Positions 15,781 to 24,682 are shown, numbered from the stretch's first letter. The stretch: 50,069 bases of DNA from an uncultured Pseudorhodobacter sp. (GCA_913062925.1 CAJXWJ010000022.1:1-50069); one strand, 5' to 3'. Program-made: numbers and translations. Notes: generated from the sequence alone by a model not told the origin.

Positions 15781-16455
15781 ATGGCCGCCACAAAAGCCGT
15801 CGAAACCACCGAATTCACCGTCATCTCGCGGCGGATCAAGGGCTGGACGCCCTCGGTGATCTTGGATGTGGGGGCCAATGTCGGTCAAAGCGCCTTGGGG
15901 TTCATCAAGGCCTATCCGCAGGCCATGGTGCATTGCTTTGAACCCTTTCCCGCCAGCTATCGCAAATTGCTGGCCAATACCCGCGGTCATGACAGCATTA
16001 TGGCGCATCAGATCGGTCTGGGGGCCAAGCCTGCGCTGCTGCAAATGTCAGACAGCGCAATTTCCACTCAAAACCGCGTTCTCTCGGACCGCGACCCCGA
16101 AACCGGCATCGAGGTGGCCATCCACCAAGGCGCGGCGGTACTGAAACGGCTTGGTCTGGAGCATGTCTCTTATCTCAAGATCGACACCGAGGGCCATGAT
16201 CTAGAGGTGTTGCAAGGCTTTGCGCCCTCGCTTGGCTGCATCGACTTTATTCAGGTCGAGGCCGGCATGAACCGTTATAACACCACCCATGTGCCCTATC
16301 AGCGGCTGGCTGATTTCATGAACGACCATGGTTTTTTGCTGTTCTATATCTTCGAACAGATCCTAGAATTCAAAAAGGCCGGCCGGCCGGTGCTGCGCCG
16401 CGCCAATCCGGTGTTTATCAATGCGCGGCTGGTTGATCTGGAGGGGATTTCCTGA
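15781..16455 (+). CDS. FkbM family methyltransferase
   Basis: This 224-residue protein carries the SAM-binding motif ILDVGANVGQSALGF (residues 27-41), HCFEPFPASYRKL and the FkbM hallmark YLKIDTEGHDLEVLQGF (about residues 130-146). FkbM proteins O-methylate sugars or small molecules, often in surface polysaccharide or glycolipid pathways. Its substrate cannot be told from sequence. It starts 43 bases after the upstream terminator and no other glycan gene is near, so it seems to be a stand-alone gene. The tmRNA promoter begins 50 bases past its stop. Confidence 0.85.
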   Translation: MAATKAVETTEFTVISRRIKGWTPSVILDVGANVGQSALGFIKAYPQAMVHCFEPFPASYRKLLANTRGHDSIMAHQIGLGAKPALLQMSDSAISTQNRVLSDRDPETGIEVAIHQGAAVLKRLGLEHVSYLKIDTEGHDLEVLQGFAPSLGCIDFIQVEAGMNRYNTTHVPYQRLADFMNDHGFLLFYIFEQILEFKKAGRPVLRRANPVFINARLVDLEGIS

Positions 16456-16505
16456 CGCGATGCGCCGGATCAAACCTGCCCTGCGACTGTCGTGACGCAA
16501 GCGCC

Positions 16506-16534
16506 TTGCACCTGCCTGCGCGCCGCCCTATATT
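16506..16534 (+). promoter_or_regulatory. Sigma-70 promoter of the tmRNA gene
   Basis: TTGCAC (16506-16511) and TATATT (16529-16534) are separated by 17 bases. A start near 16541 places a GTCGCA/TGCGAC hairpin at the 5' end of the transcript. Confidence 0.75.
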
Positions 16535-16540
16535 AAAGCT

Positions 16541-16866
16541 GTCGCAGGCTTGCTTGCGACTATGGCGATAAACGCACCCATAATACACGGCTCGGACTCG
16601 GGGGCGGTACCCGACGACTCCACCAATAACCCTGTCTTTGCAGGTGCTTGGGGTCGAAATAGGATCGACGAACGTCTAAAGGGGCCAGCTTTTGCTCGGT
16701 GAGGTACCACCGTTATCGGTCCGAAACGTACAGTTGCAAATGACAACCGTGCTCCGGCAATGGCTTTGGCTGCGTAAGCAGTTCGAGTCGCCGAAACTAA
16801 GTCCCTGCGCTTAGCCGCGTAGGGCGGGGTCCGCCGGAACCTGGCAACAGAATCCGGCACTTTCCC
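16541..16866 (+). ncRNA. ssrA: Circularly permuted two-piece tmRNA (alphaproteobacterial SsrA), tag ANDNRAPAMALAA
   Basis: tmRNA rescues stalled ribosomes and adds a degradation tag. The acceptor piece comes first and ends with CGACTCCA-CCA at 16615-16625. A short intervening segment follows, then the coding piece starts at 16650 with GGGGTCG, which pairs with CGACTCC to form the tRNA-like acceptor stem across the permutation. The tag frame at 16736-16777 reads ANDNRAPAMALAA then TAA. A GCCGGA/TCCGGC stem at 16833-16858 closes the coding piece. This order is the two-piece form of alphaproteobacteria. The outer ends and the processing sites are estimates; the promoter fixes the 5' side to within a few bases. 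Confidence 0.93.
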
Positions 16867-16890
16867 CCTATGCAAAACCAGATGGCAGGC

Positions 16891-16944
16891 CTAACCTGCT
16901 TCGCGTCTATTCGCGACGAATATGACAGTTTTATAACAGGTTAG
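16891..16944. repeat. Inverted repeat between tmRNA and chrA
   Basis: CTAACCTG (16891-16898) pairs with CAGGTTAG (16937-16944), with a nested TCGCG/CGCGA hairpin in the loop. The right arm contains the AGG that serves as the chrA ribosome-binding site, ending five bases before its ATG. Confidence 0.6.
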
Positions 16945-16949
16945 TGACA

Positions 16950-18218
16950 ATGCCCCCAGCCAGCTTGGCCGATCTGACGGCGGTGTTTTTGCGCATTGGT
17001 CTGCTGTCTTTTGGCGGTCCGGCCGCGCAAATCAGCCTGATGCACCGCGAGGTGGTGGAAAAGCGCGGCTGGCTCAGCGAGCAAGACTATCTTTCGGCGC
17101 TCTCGTTTTGCATGCTGCTGCCTGGGCCCGAGGCGATGCAACTGGCCACATGGATCGGTTGGCGCAAGCATGGCACGCTCGGCGGGCTGATTGCGGGCGG
17201 ATTATTCGTGCTGCCAGGCGCGGTTGTGGTGCTGCTTTTATCCATGATTTACGTCACTTGGGGCGAAATTCCGCTGGTGGCTGGTCTGTTTGCCGGCCTG
17301 CAAGCCGCGGTACTGGCCGTGGTCATCGAAGCGCTGCTGCGGGTGGCCAAGCGCGCGCTGAAAACACCACAGCAGAGGGTGATCGCCACACTGGCCTTCA
17401 CGGCGCTGGCGGTCTTTGCCCTGCCATTTCCGCTGGTGATTCTAAGCGCAGCGCTTTGGGGATTTTTGCGCAGCCCTATCGCCCACCGCGCTGAAAACAC
17501 AGCGAAACCCTGGCGGCAAAGCCTGCGCGCCGCCACGATCTGGGGCACGGTTTGGCTGGGACCACTTGCGCTAATGCTGGGCTTTGCCCCACCCTTGCTG
17601 GCCGAGATCGCACTGTTCTTTTCGAAACTGTCGCTGCTGACCTTTGGCGGCGCCTATGCGGTGCTGGCTTGGATGGCGCAAGAGGTGGTCCAGCAAAAAC
17701 AATGGCTTAGTCTGCCACAAATGATCGACGGCCTGGGCCTTGCCGAAACCACCCCCGGCCCTTTGATCCTTGTGACGCAGTTTGTGGGCTTTGTGGCGGC
17801 GGCAAAATCGGGGCTGCTGATGGGGCTTGCCGGTGCCGCCACAGCGCTTTGGATGACCTTTGCCCCCTGCTTTTTATGGATATTCGCGGGTGGCCCGTGG
17901 ATTGCGCATCTGCGCCAAGCCCCCCGTCTTGCGGCGGGCTTACAGGCCATCACCGCCGCCGTTGTTGGTGTGATTGCCAGCCTCTCGCTTTGGTTTGCAG
18001 GCCATGTGCTGTTTACCGCAAGCCTGCCGATCTGGCTTGGCCCGCTGCGGCTTAATCTGCCGGATCCAAGCAGTTTACGCCCGCTGCCAATCGCGCTCTT
18101 GATCGTGGCGGCCTATCTGCTGTTGCGCAGGCATTGGCCGCTTGGCTGGGTCTTGGCGCTTTGTGCCCTGACCAGCGCTGCACTTGCAGCAATCGTCACG
18201 CTGCCCCCTTCCCTTTGA
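16950..18218 (+). CDS. chrA: Chromate transporter ChrA, two-domain form
   Basis: This 422-residue inner-membrane protein has about ten to twelve hydrophobic segments. It contains both halves of the long-chain CHR family: LSFGGPAAQI near residue 20 and the repeated LTFGGAYAVLAWM near residue 235, with EKRGWLSEQDYL and QQKQWLSLPQM at equivalent positions. ChrA exports chromate, usually driven by the proton-motive force. I chose the ATG at 16950, nine bases after AGG; a GTG six bases earlier is in frame but too close to that site. No chrB regulator is adjacent. The hairpin over the start region could tune its translation. Confidence 0.9.
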   Translation: MPPASLADLTAVFLRIGLLSFGGPAAQISLMHREVVEKRGWLSEQDYLSALSFCMLLPGPEAMQLATWIGWRKHGTLGGLIAGGLFVLPGAVVVLLLSMIYVTWGEIPLVAGLFAGLQAAVLAVVIEALLRVAKRALKTPQQRVIATLAFTALAVFALPFPLVILSAALWGFLRSPIAHRAENTAKPWRQSLRAATIWGTVWLGPLALMLGFAPPLLAEIALFFSKLSLLTFGGAYAVLAWMAQEVVQQKQWLSLPQMIDGLGLAETTPGPLILVTQFVGFVAAAKSGLLMGLAGAATALWMTFAPCFLWIFAGGPWIAHLRQAPRLAAGLQAITAAVVGVIASLSLWFAGHVLFTASLPIWLGPLRLNLPDPSSLRPLPIALLIVAAYLLLRRHWPLGWVLALCALTSAALAAIVTLPPSL

Positions 18219-18260
18219 GGCCGAATCCCCTATGCTGACCACAATTAGAAGGGGCTGCTC

Positions 18261-18716
18261 ATGACAAAGTCGATTGAATACGGACTGCTGATGCACCGCG
18301 CAATGCGGGGCTTGATCCAGACCGTTCTCAGCGATGTTGCAGCAGCTGGCCTGCCCGGCGATCACCATTTCTTCATCACTTTTGACACCACGGTGCCCGA
18401 AGTTGTCATGGCCGATTGGCTACGCTCGCGCTATCCGGGTGAGATGACGATCGTGGTGCAGCACTGGTTTGAAGATCTGATCGTCACCGATGACGGCTTT
18501 GAAATCACGCTGAACTTCGGCAATCAGCCAGAGCATTTGGTGATTCCCTTTGACGCGGTGCGCACCTTTGTCGACCCTTCGGTCGAGTTCGGCCTGCGCT
18601 TTGAAAGCCATGAGGACGACGAAGACGACGAGGATGAGGGCCCAGAAGACGATCCAACACCGCCGCCGCAAGGCGAGGCACAGATCCTCAGTCTTGATAA
18701 GTTCCGCAAACAGTAA
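18261..18716 (+). CDS. sspB: SspB-alpha, ClpXP adaptor for ssrA-tagged proteins
   Basis: This 151-residue protein has the SspB fold in residues about 1-110: GLPGDHHFFITFDT, MTIVVQHWFEDLIV and LNFGNQPEHLVIPFDAVRTFVDPSVEF. A long Asp/Glu-rich linker follows (about 115-135). The C-terminus ILSLDKFRKQ resembles the ClpX-binding tail. SspB binds the ssrA tag and tethers substrates to ClpXP for degradation. The start has AAGGGG 12 bases upstream. The tmRNA gene that makes the tag lies about 1.4 kb upstream on the same strand, separated only by chrA. Confidence 0.92.
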   Translation: MTKSIEYGLLMHRAMRGLIQTVLSDVAAAGLPGDHHFFITFDTTVPEVVMADWLRSRYPGEMTIVVQHWFEDLIVTDDGFEITLNFGNQPEHLVIPFDAVRTFVDPSVEFGLRFESHEDDEDDEDEGPEDDPTPPPQGEAQILSLDKFRKQ

Positions 18717-18743
18717 CAGCGGATTTTTAGTCTGGAGGCCAGT

Positions 18744-19298
18744 ATGGCCCACGAAGCACAGGTTTTTTTACGACAACTTCTTTCGAAACCTAAACAAATC
18801 TCGGCAATCGCGCCGTCTTCGCCTTGGCTTGCAAAAGCAATGTCGCAGGGCTTGGGGCCAAGCTCTGGCCGGGTGGTTGAATTTGGCCCCGGCACCGGCG
18901 CTTTGACGCGGGGCATTCTGACGGCGGGGGTGGCGCCCGCCGATATCACCTTGTTCGAGATGAGCCCCGATTTTGTCACACATCTGCGCCAAACTCTGCC
19001 GGGGGTAACGATCCACAGCGCCGCCGCCCAGCTTGCGCCCAACCTTGTGCCAAAGGGCGTGGCGCGAGTGATCTCGGGCCTGCCGCTGTTGTCGATGCCC
19101 AGCGGCTTGCGCCATGCGATTGTGAAAGCCGGTTTTGACATTTTGGCCCCCGATGGGGTGTTCAGCCAGTTCACCTATGGGCCGAACCTGCCAATTTCTC
19201 CCGATGTGATGGCGGATCTGGGTCTAAGCGTGCGCAAGGGGCCAAAAGTCTGGCTCAATCTGCCGCCCGCGCGGGTTTATCATTTTTACCGCGCCTAA
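18744..19298 (+). CDS. SAM-dependent methyltransferase, phospholipid N-methyltransferase-like
   Basis: This 184-residue cytosolic protein has the class I motif VVEFGPGTGALTRGIL (residues about 44-59), the acidic end of strand 2 in ITLFEMSPDF, and a SGLPLLSMP motif at the position of the catalytic loop. These resemble the short PmtA/KsgA-related family that methylates phosphatidylethanolamine. The N-terminal FLRQLLSKPKQISAIAPSS is also typical of that group. A role in making phosphatidylcholine or a related lipid is likely but not proven. It begins 27 bases after sspB and may be co-transcribed. Confidence 0.68.
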   Translation: MAHEAQVFLRQLLSKPKQISAIAPSSPWLAKAMSQGLGPSSGRVVEFGPGTGALTRGILTAGVAPADITLFEMSPDFVTHLRQTLPGVTIHSAAAQLAPNLVPKGVARVISGLPLLSMPSGLRHAIVKAGFDILAPDGVFSQFTYGPNLPISPDVMADLGLSVRKGPKVWLNLPPARVYHFYRA

Positions 19299-19389
19299 AA
19301 GCCGCAATCTTCAGTATACTGTCGCATACAGATTGAATTCTTAACCCTTCCGCGTTATGCCGCCCCTATCCCAAATAGGAGGCTTGCAC

Positions 19390-20784
19390 ATGTCCGCCAC
19401 CCGCACCGAAACTGACAGCTTTGGCCCGCTTGAAGTTCCTGCAGACAAATACTGGGGCGCGCAAACGCAGCGCTCGATCATGAACTTCCCCATCGGCTGG
19501 GAACGCCAGCCCGTCGCGATCATTCGCGCGCTTGGGGTGATCAAAAAGGCCTGCGCTTTGGTTAATATTGCCCAAGGCGATCTGGACAAAGATCTGGGCA
19601 CCACCATCGCCCGCGCCGCGCAAGAGGTGATCGACGGCAAGTTCGACGACAACTTCCCGCTGGTGGTCTGGCAGACTGGGTCGGGCACCCAGTCGAATAT
19701 GAACGCCAATGAGGTGATCTCGAACCGCGCGATCGAGATGTTGGGCGGCGTGATGGGCAGCAAAAAGCCTGTCCACCCGAATGATCACTGCAACATGGGG
19801 CAATCCTCGAACGACACGTTCCCCACTGCGATGCATGTCGCCATTGGCATGATGGCGCGCGATGTGCTGCTGCCGGGGCTGCAAAAACTGCACGCGGCAC
19901 TGGATGCCAAAGCAGTTGAATTCAAAGACATTATCAAGATTGGTCGCACCCATACCCAAGATGCGACACCGCTGACGCTGGGCCAAGAATTCTCGGGCTA
20001 TGCCGCCCAAGTCGCCAAGGGCATCGCGCGGGTCAAGATGTGCCTGCCCGATATTTACGAGCTTGCGCAGGGCGGCACGGCGGTCGGCACCGGCCTGAAC
20101 ACCCGCGTCGGCTGGGATACCCGCGTCGCGGCTGAAATCGCTGCGATCACCGATCTGCCCTTTGTCACCGCCCCCAATAAGTTCGAAGCGCTTGCCGCGC
20201 ATGACGCCATGGTGATGTTCTCGGGTGCTTTGAAAACCGTGGCCGCCAGCCTGTTCAAAATCGCTAACGATTTGCGGCTGCTGGGCTCTGGGCCGCGTTC
20301 GGGTCTGGGCGAATTGATCCTGCCTGAAAACGAGCCGGGCTCGTCGATCATGCCGGGCAAGGTCAACCCGACCCAAGCCGAAGCGCTGACCATGGTCTGC
20401 GCTCATGTGATGGGCAATGACGCGGCCGTGGGCTTTGCCGGATCGCAGGGGCATTTCGAGTTGAACGTCTACAACCCGATGATGTCCTATAACGTCTTGC
20501 AATCCATGCAGCTTTTGGGCGATGCGGCGGGCAGCTTTACCGATAATATGGTGGTCGGCACCCAAGCCAATACCGCCCGCATCGACAAGCTGATGAAGGA
20601 ATCGCTGATGCTGGTGACAGCGCTTGCGCCAACCATCGGCTATGATGCCGCCACCAAAGTTGCCAAAACCGCGCATAAAAACGGCACCACCCTGCGCGAA
20701 GAGGCGATTGCCTTGGGCTATGTCGACGGTGAAACCTTTGACCGCGTGGTGCGGCCCGAAGATATGATCGGCCCCAAAGGCTGA
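19390..20784 (+). CDS. fumC: Fumarate hydratase class II
   Basis: This 464-residue enzyme interconverts fumarate and L-malate in the TCA cycle without an iron-sulfur cluster. The signature [11 protein letters not shown] lies near residue 317, with [16 protein letters not shown] near 100 and [12 protein letters not shown] near 185. Length is typical of FumC. The ATG at 19390 follows AGGAGG nine bases upstream; an in-frame ATG at 19357 is less likely. Two small conserved genes follow at once (3 bp, then a 4-bp overlap), forming a three-gene unit. Confidence 0.97.
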   Translation: MSATRTETDSFGPLEVPADKYWGAQTQRSIMNFPIGWERQPVAIIRALGVIKKACALVNIAQGDLDKDLGTTIARAAQEVIDGKFDDNFPLVVWQTGSGTQSNMNANEVISNRAIEMLGGVMGSKKPVHPNDHCNMGQSSNDTFPTAMHVAIGMMARDVLLPGLQKLHAALDAKAVEFKDIIKIGRTHTQDATPLTLGQEFSGYAAQVAKGIARVKMCLPDIYELAQGGTAVGTGLNTRVGWDTRVAAEIAAITDLPFVTAPNKFEALAAHDAMVMFSGALKTVAASLFKIANDLRLLGSGPRSGLGELILPENEPGSSIMPGKVNPTQAEALTMVCAHVMGNDAAVGFAGSQGHFELNVYNPMMSYNVLQSMQLLGDAAGSFTDNMVVGTQANTARIDKLMKESLMLVTALAPTIGYDAATKVAKTAHKNGTTLREEAIALGYVDGETFDRVVRPEDMIGPKG

Positions 20785-20786
20785 TC

Positions 20787-20969
20787 ATGGCACAGATCAT
20801 CAATCTGCGCGCGGCCCGAAAGGCCAAAGATCAGGCCAAGGCCCGCGCGCAGGCGGATGCAAACGCGGTGAAATACGGGCGGCGCAAGACCGATAAGGCA
20901 CTGGACGCCGCCCGGCTTGAAAAAGAAAAGCGCGATCTGGATGGCCACCAGCGCGACAACACACCATGA
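20787..20969 (+). CDS. DUF4169 family small basic protein
   Basis: This 60-residue protein is mostly one charged helix, rich in Ala, Lys, Arg and Asp, starting MAQIINLRAARKAK and containing KYGRRKTDK. That pattern matches DUF4169, a short alphaproteobacterial family of unknown role. It starts two bases after the fumC stop and its last codons overlap the next gene (ATGA). The steady linkage suggests co-expression with fumC, but gives no function. Confidence 0.75.
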   Translation: MAQIINLRAARKAKDQAKARAQADANAVKYGRRKTDKALDAARLEKEKRDLDGHQRDNTP

Positions 20970-21184
20970 GCGGCCGCCCCGTCAAACACTCGCTGACCCT
21001 GCGCGGCCACCGCACCAGCGTGTCGCTGGAACTGGCGTTCTGGCAGGCCTTTCGCGAGATTGCCGAGGCCGAGGGCAAGACGCTGAACGCGCTGGCAGCC
21101 CAAATTGACGGCAGCCGCGAGGCCGATGTCGGCCTTGCCTCGGCGATCCGGGTGTTTATTCTGCGCCGCCTCAGCGGCGGCTGA
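20966..21184 (+). CDS. Small ribbon-helix-helix domain protein (RHH_4 type)
   Basis: This 72-residue protein begins with a beta strand and two helices (HSLTLRGHRTSVSLELAFWQAFREIAEAEG), the layout of ribbon-helix-helix DNA-binding folds. It probably forms a dimer that binds DNA, although no target is known. It is coupled to the DUF4169 gene. Its 3' end overlaps the convergent P450 gene by 14 bases. It could regulate the local operon, but that is speculation. Confidence 0.72.
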   Translation: MSGRPVKHSLTLRGHRTSVSLELAFWQAFREIAEAEGKTLNALAAQIDGSREADVGLASAIRVFILRRLSGG

Positions 21185-22514
21185 TCCGCAGCCTGATGCC
21201 ATCGCGCGCGCGCACCGTCAGATGCGCGACGGGCACCGGATCTTCGCCCGCAACCGGTTCAAACCGAAAGCCGCGCGCCAATTGCGCCAGCAGCAAGACC
21301 CCCTCGACCATGGCAAAGCCAGCCCCTGTGCAGACCCTTGGTCCGGCGGAAAACGGCAGATAGGCGTCGCGCGCGCAGGCCCTATTTTCCTCGGTCTGCC
21401 AACGGCTTGGGTCAAAATCATCAGGATTTTTCCAGATGCGTTCATGCCGGTGCAAATGCCAGGGGCTTAGCACGATCTGCCCGCCCTTTGCCACCAAGCG
21501 ACCGCGCAAATCCTCGGGCGCGGTATTTTCGCGCACCATCATCGGCACCGGCGGATAAAGCCGCAGCACCTCGCGAAACACATCGCGGGTATAGCGCAGC
21601 TTGGACAGCGCGGCGAAATCTGGCGCATCGCCCAAGGCTGCGGCCTCGGCTGCGACCTGCTCTTGCACCTGTGGATAAAGCGCGAGCATCAACAGCGCCC
21701 AAGCCAAGGCCGAGGCGCTGGTCTCATGGCCGGCCAGAAAGAAGATCGCCACCTGATCGACCATCTCGGACGTCTCAAAGCAGGCGCCGGTCAGCGGATC
21801 GGCGGTGGTCATGATCTTGGTTGCCAGATCATCGGGGGCGGTGCCTGCGGCAATTTGGGCGGCGCGCGCCTCGGTCATCTGGGTGATCAGCGCGCGGATC
21901 TTGGCCGCCGAAGCCTTGGTGCCACGCCGATGAAACCGCGGAACCCAAGCCGGCAGCGGCAGAAAGGCCGCCAAGTTCAGCAAGGGCTGCGTGCGCTGAT
22001 AGTCGCGAAAGGCGTCAAAGACTTGCGAGGCGATCTGATCTTCGATCGGGATCGAGAACAGCGTGCGAAAGATCACATCGGCAGCGGCATGGCTCATTTC
22101 CGCCTCGACCTCGACCACGCCCAAGGGCATCCGCGCCACCGCCGCCTGCCCCGCCGCCGCGATGGCCGGAAAGGTATCGCGCAGCCGCCCGCCCTCGAAA
22201 GCCGGATCAATAATCCGGCGCTGCCGCTTCCAAACCTCGCCATTGGTGACGAAAACCGAATTGCCCAAGATCGGCCGCAACCCCTCGCCAATACGATTGG
22301 ATTTCGGGAAATCTTCGGGGCGCTCGACCAAGACCCGCGCCACCAAGGCCGGATCGTTGCACAGATAGCTGCGGAAAAACGGCGTACGAAATTCGGCCAT
22401 CCACGCTCGATAGAGCCGCGCGGGCTGTGCAGACAGGATATCGGCGCGAAACAGCCGCAGATAGTGCCAAAGGGATACCCGATCAGCGCGGGCTTTCGGC
22501 TTTGGTGCGGTCAT
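21171..22514 (-). CDS. Cytochrome P450
   Basis: This 447-residue heme monooxygenase has the heme-ligand motif FSAGPRVCTGAG (Cys395), the oxygen-activating I-helix FFLAGHETSASALAW and the K-helix EVLRLYPPVP. No membrane anchor is visible, as expected for soluble bacterial P450s. The substrate is not apparent; lipids or fatty acids are common for this subgroup. It is coupled to the upstream membrane hydrolase gene by a 4-bp overlap, suggesting a shared substrate. No ferredoxin gene is next to it. Confidence 0.93.
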   Translation of the reverse strand: MTAPKPKARADRVSLWHYLRLFRADILSAQPARLYRAWMAEFRTPFFRSYLCNDPALVARVLVERPEDFPKSNRIGEGLRPILGNSVFVTNGEVWKRQRRIIDPAFEGGRLRDTFPAIAAAGQAAVARMPLGVVEVEAEMSHAAADVIFRTLFSIPIEDQIASQVFDAFRDYQRTQPLLNLAAFLPLPAWVPRFHRRGTKASAAKIRALITQMTEARAAQIAAGTAPDDLATKIMTTADPLTGACFETSEMVDQVAIFFLAGHETSASALAWALLMLALYPQVQEQVAAEAAALGDAPDFAALSKLRYTRDVFREVLRLYPPVPMMVRENTAPEDLRGRLVAKGGQIVLSPWHLHRHERIWKNPDDFDPSRWQTEENRACARDAYLPFSAGPRVCTGAGFAMVEGVLLLAQLARGFRFEPVAGEDPVPVAHLTVRARDGIRLRISRR

Positions 22515-23728
22515 AGCATGTCTCGATAGCCAGAAAGTGGCGTCTCGATCCGGCTTTTCGAGGCCGTGCGGCCCGCGTAGCGCTGTCGCAACGGCAGCGG
22601 GCCTGCGGTGATCTGGAAATAATCGTAATCCTTGGGCCGATCAAAAGCGCAAAGATACTGAAAATGCAGCCGAAAAAACCGCCAACGCAGCGCGGCCCAG
22701 CGTTGCGGACTAAGCGATTGGGTGAAGGCCGCCGAAACCACCAGCGGCCAGCGCTTGCCAGCCGGAGCCACGCCAGTAACCGCCACCGGATCGCAAAGCG
22801 CAAAGGCGCAGCCGTCGCCGGGGGCGGTGACATCGACCCAAGCCAGCTGATCTTGCGCCGACAGATAGGCAAGATCGGCGCGCAGCCGCCGCGCCTCTGG
22901 CAGGAAAGACACCATCGGCACCACCTGCCCCAGCGACAGAAACGCCAGCGCACTCGCCCGCTCTGGCAGCCCCTCGCGCAGCAGGTCCGACAAGATCGAC
23001 ACCGCCAGATGCGCGCCAGAGGAATGGCCGACCACCAGCACCTCGTCGTAGCCCTCGGTCAGGCTGGCGCGCAATGGTGCGCGAAAGGCGGCCATCCGCG
23101 CCTCAAGCTCGGGCGGATTGGCACCGCCCGCTTGCGCCGAATAGGCATAGTCATGCATCAGATAATAGGCGAAAATCTTATTGTCCCAGCGCCGAAACAG
23201 CGACAGCGCCGCCCAGATCACCACAAGCGCCACGCCCCAGCCCAAAACCGGATGCAGCCGTGCTGCAAGCCCGCCCAGCCCCCAGCCCAGCAGGCAGGCC
23301 AGCCCCAGTTGCACCAGCAAAAACACAATCGGATAAAGCGCCGCGATCATCGGCCCCTTGCGCAGCCGCATCAGCCGAAACAGCGCACCCGAGCCGATAT
23401 AGGCCCAAGCGGTGCGCAAAAGCTGCACATAAGTCGCTGCAATCCCCTGCTGCATCGAGGTTTTGACGATGTCAGACCAGACCAGAACCTCGATATCCGC
23501 CTCAGCGCGCGCCGCGCCAAACTGGCCCGCCACATGCCAACCATAGGGGCCCTTGGTGGTCTTGGGTGTCAGCTCTAAGCCATAGCCCGAGATCTGCGCC
23601 TGATCCCTGCCCTCTTTGCGGTAAAGCTCGCGATAGCGGCGCGGGTGGATAGGATCATAGCCCGGAATATAGAACACGCGACGCCGAAACGGCGCTGCGG
23701 TCTGGGCGGTGCTGTGATCGGTTTGCAT
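22511..23728 (-). CDS. Membrane-associated alpha/beta-hydrolase-like protein, function unknown
   Basis: This 405-residue protein has an N-terminal soluble part with FYIPGYDPIHPRRYRELY. Two hydrophobic segments lie around residues 125-185. A lipase-type nucleophile elbow VVGHSSGAHLA follows near residue 230. The GxSxG motif is the main evidence for hydrolase activity; the remaining triad cannot be set by eye. The ATG at 23728 has GAGG five bases upstream; the longer frame would need a TTG at 23788. The stop overlaps the P450 start. The pair may process a lipid or ester, but no specific role is recognised. Confidence 0.65.
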   Translation of the reverse strand: MQTDHSTAQTAAPFRRRVFYIPGYDPIHPRRYRELYRKEGRDQAQISGYGLELTPKTTKGPYGWHVAGQFGAARAEADIEVLVWSDIVKTSMQQGIAATYVQLLRTAWAYIGSGALFRLMRLRKGPMIAALYPIVFLLVQLGLACLLGWGLGGLAARLHPVLGWGVALVVIWAALSLFRRWDNKIFAYYLMHDYAYSAQAGGANPPELEARMAAFRAPLRASLTEGYDEVLVVGHSSGAHLAVSILSDLLREGLPERASALAFLSLGQVVPMVSFLPEARRLRADLAYLSAQDQLAWVDVTAPGDGCAFALCDPVAVTGVAPAGKRWPLVVSAAFTQSLSPQRWAALRWRFFRLHFQYLCAFDRPKDYDYFQITAGPLPLRQRYAGRTASKSRIETPLSGYRDML

Positions 23729-23791
23729 CAAAGCCTCGGGTTGCTGCAACGCTATCCTGACCAGCGAATGCGGCATTTCCAAGGGCAAATT

Positions 23792-24532
23792 CTAGCCAAG
23801 GCTGGCCAAGAACGGCAGATGTTCCAACAGCCAATATGAAAACGACGAAAAGCCCCCCGTCAGCATCATCAACCCGATGGTCCAAAGCAGCAGGCCCATG
23901 ATCCGCTCGATCCGCTCGGCATGGCGCTTGAAAAACGCAACCGCCGGCGAAAGCCGCGAGAAAAACGCGGCCACCGCCAAAAACGGCAGCCCCAAGCCTG
24001 CCGCATAGACCGCAAGCAGCGTCATGCCGCGCGCAACATTACCCTCTTGGGCGGCCAGCGACAAAATCGCGCCCAGTTGCGGGCCGATGCACGGCGTCCA
24101 GCCAAAGGCAAAGGCCAGCCCCAAAACATAGGCACCAAAGGCCGAACCGCCCTTATCGCCCGCATCCAGCCGCATCTCGCGGTCCAGAAAGCCGATGCGA
24201 AACACGCCCACAAAATGCGCGCCAAAGATCATCACCACCACGCCTGCGGCAGTCGAAAAGGTTTCGGCATTGCCAAGGAAAAACGCCCCAAAGGCCGAGG
24301 CCGCAAGGCCAAAGATCATGAAGACCGTCGAAAGCCCCAGCACAAAGAACAGCGCTGCAAGGATGGGCGAGCGTCCGCCCTTCATCTCGCTGACGGAAAT
24401 TCCTGACATATAGGCCAGATAAGGCGGCACAATCGGCAGCACGCAGGGGCTAAGGAACGACAGCACCCCTGCCAAAAGCGCCACAAGCATGGCGGGGAAC
24501 AGGCTTGCGTCAATGATGTCTATGCCGAACAT
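23792..24532 (-). CDS. ccdA: Cytochrome c biogenesis protein CcdA (thiol-disulfide transporter)
   Basis: This 246-residue inner-membrane protein has six hydrophobic segments. The two redox cysteines are in SPCVLPIVPPY (Cys30) and TPCIGPQLGA (near residue 150). CcdA carries electrons from cytoplasmic thioredoxin to periplasmic thiol proteins for cytochrome c maturation. GGAGG lies five bases before the ATG. It is upstream of the hydrolase and P450 genes on the same strand, with a gap of about 60 bases to the chosen hydrolase start. It is divergent from a TusA-like sulfur-carrier gene across a 150-base gap. Confidence 0.92.
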   Translation of the reverse strand: MFGIDIIDASLFPAMLVALLAGVLSFLSPCVLPIVPPYLAYMSGISVSEMKGGRSPILAALFFVLGLSTVFMIFGLAASAFGAFFLGNAETFSTAAGVVVMIFGAHFVGVFRIGFLDREMRLDAGDKGGSAFGAYVLGLAFAFGWTPCIGPQLGAILSLAAQEGNVARGMTLLAVYAAGLGLPFLAVAAFFSRLSPAVAFFKRHAERIERIMGLLLWTIGLMMLTGGFSSFSYWLLEHLPFLASLG

Positions 24533-24682
24533 GGGGCCTCCGTTTTGGCAGATCTAGCGCGGTTTTCGGCAAAGGTCACGCGGTTGCGGCTCACTTCCGC
24601 GTGGGGAAATGTTTCACCCATGCAATTCGCGCTGGCGCGGCGCGCGCGCGCGGGCGAAACTGCGCCCGACAAGGAGGCGAAG

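Noticed and set aside
24571-24682. A longer TusA-like protein starting at 24545
   Set aside because: The extra N-terminal residues do not fit the compact TusA family, and AAGGAGG sits just before the ATG at 24683.
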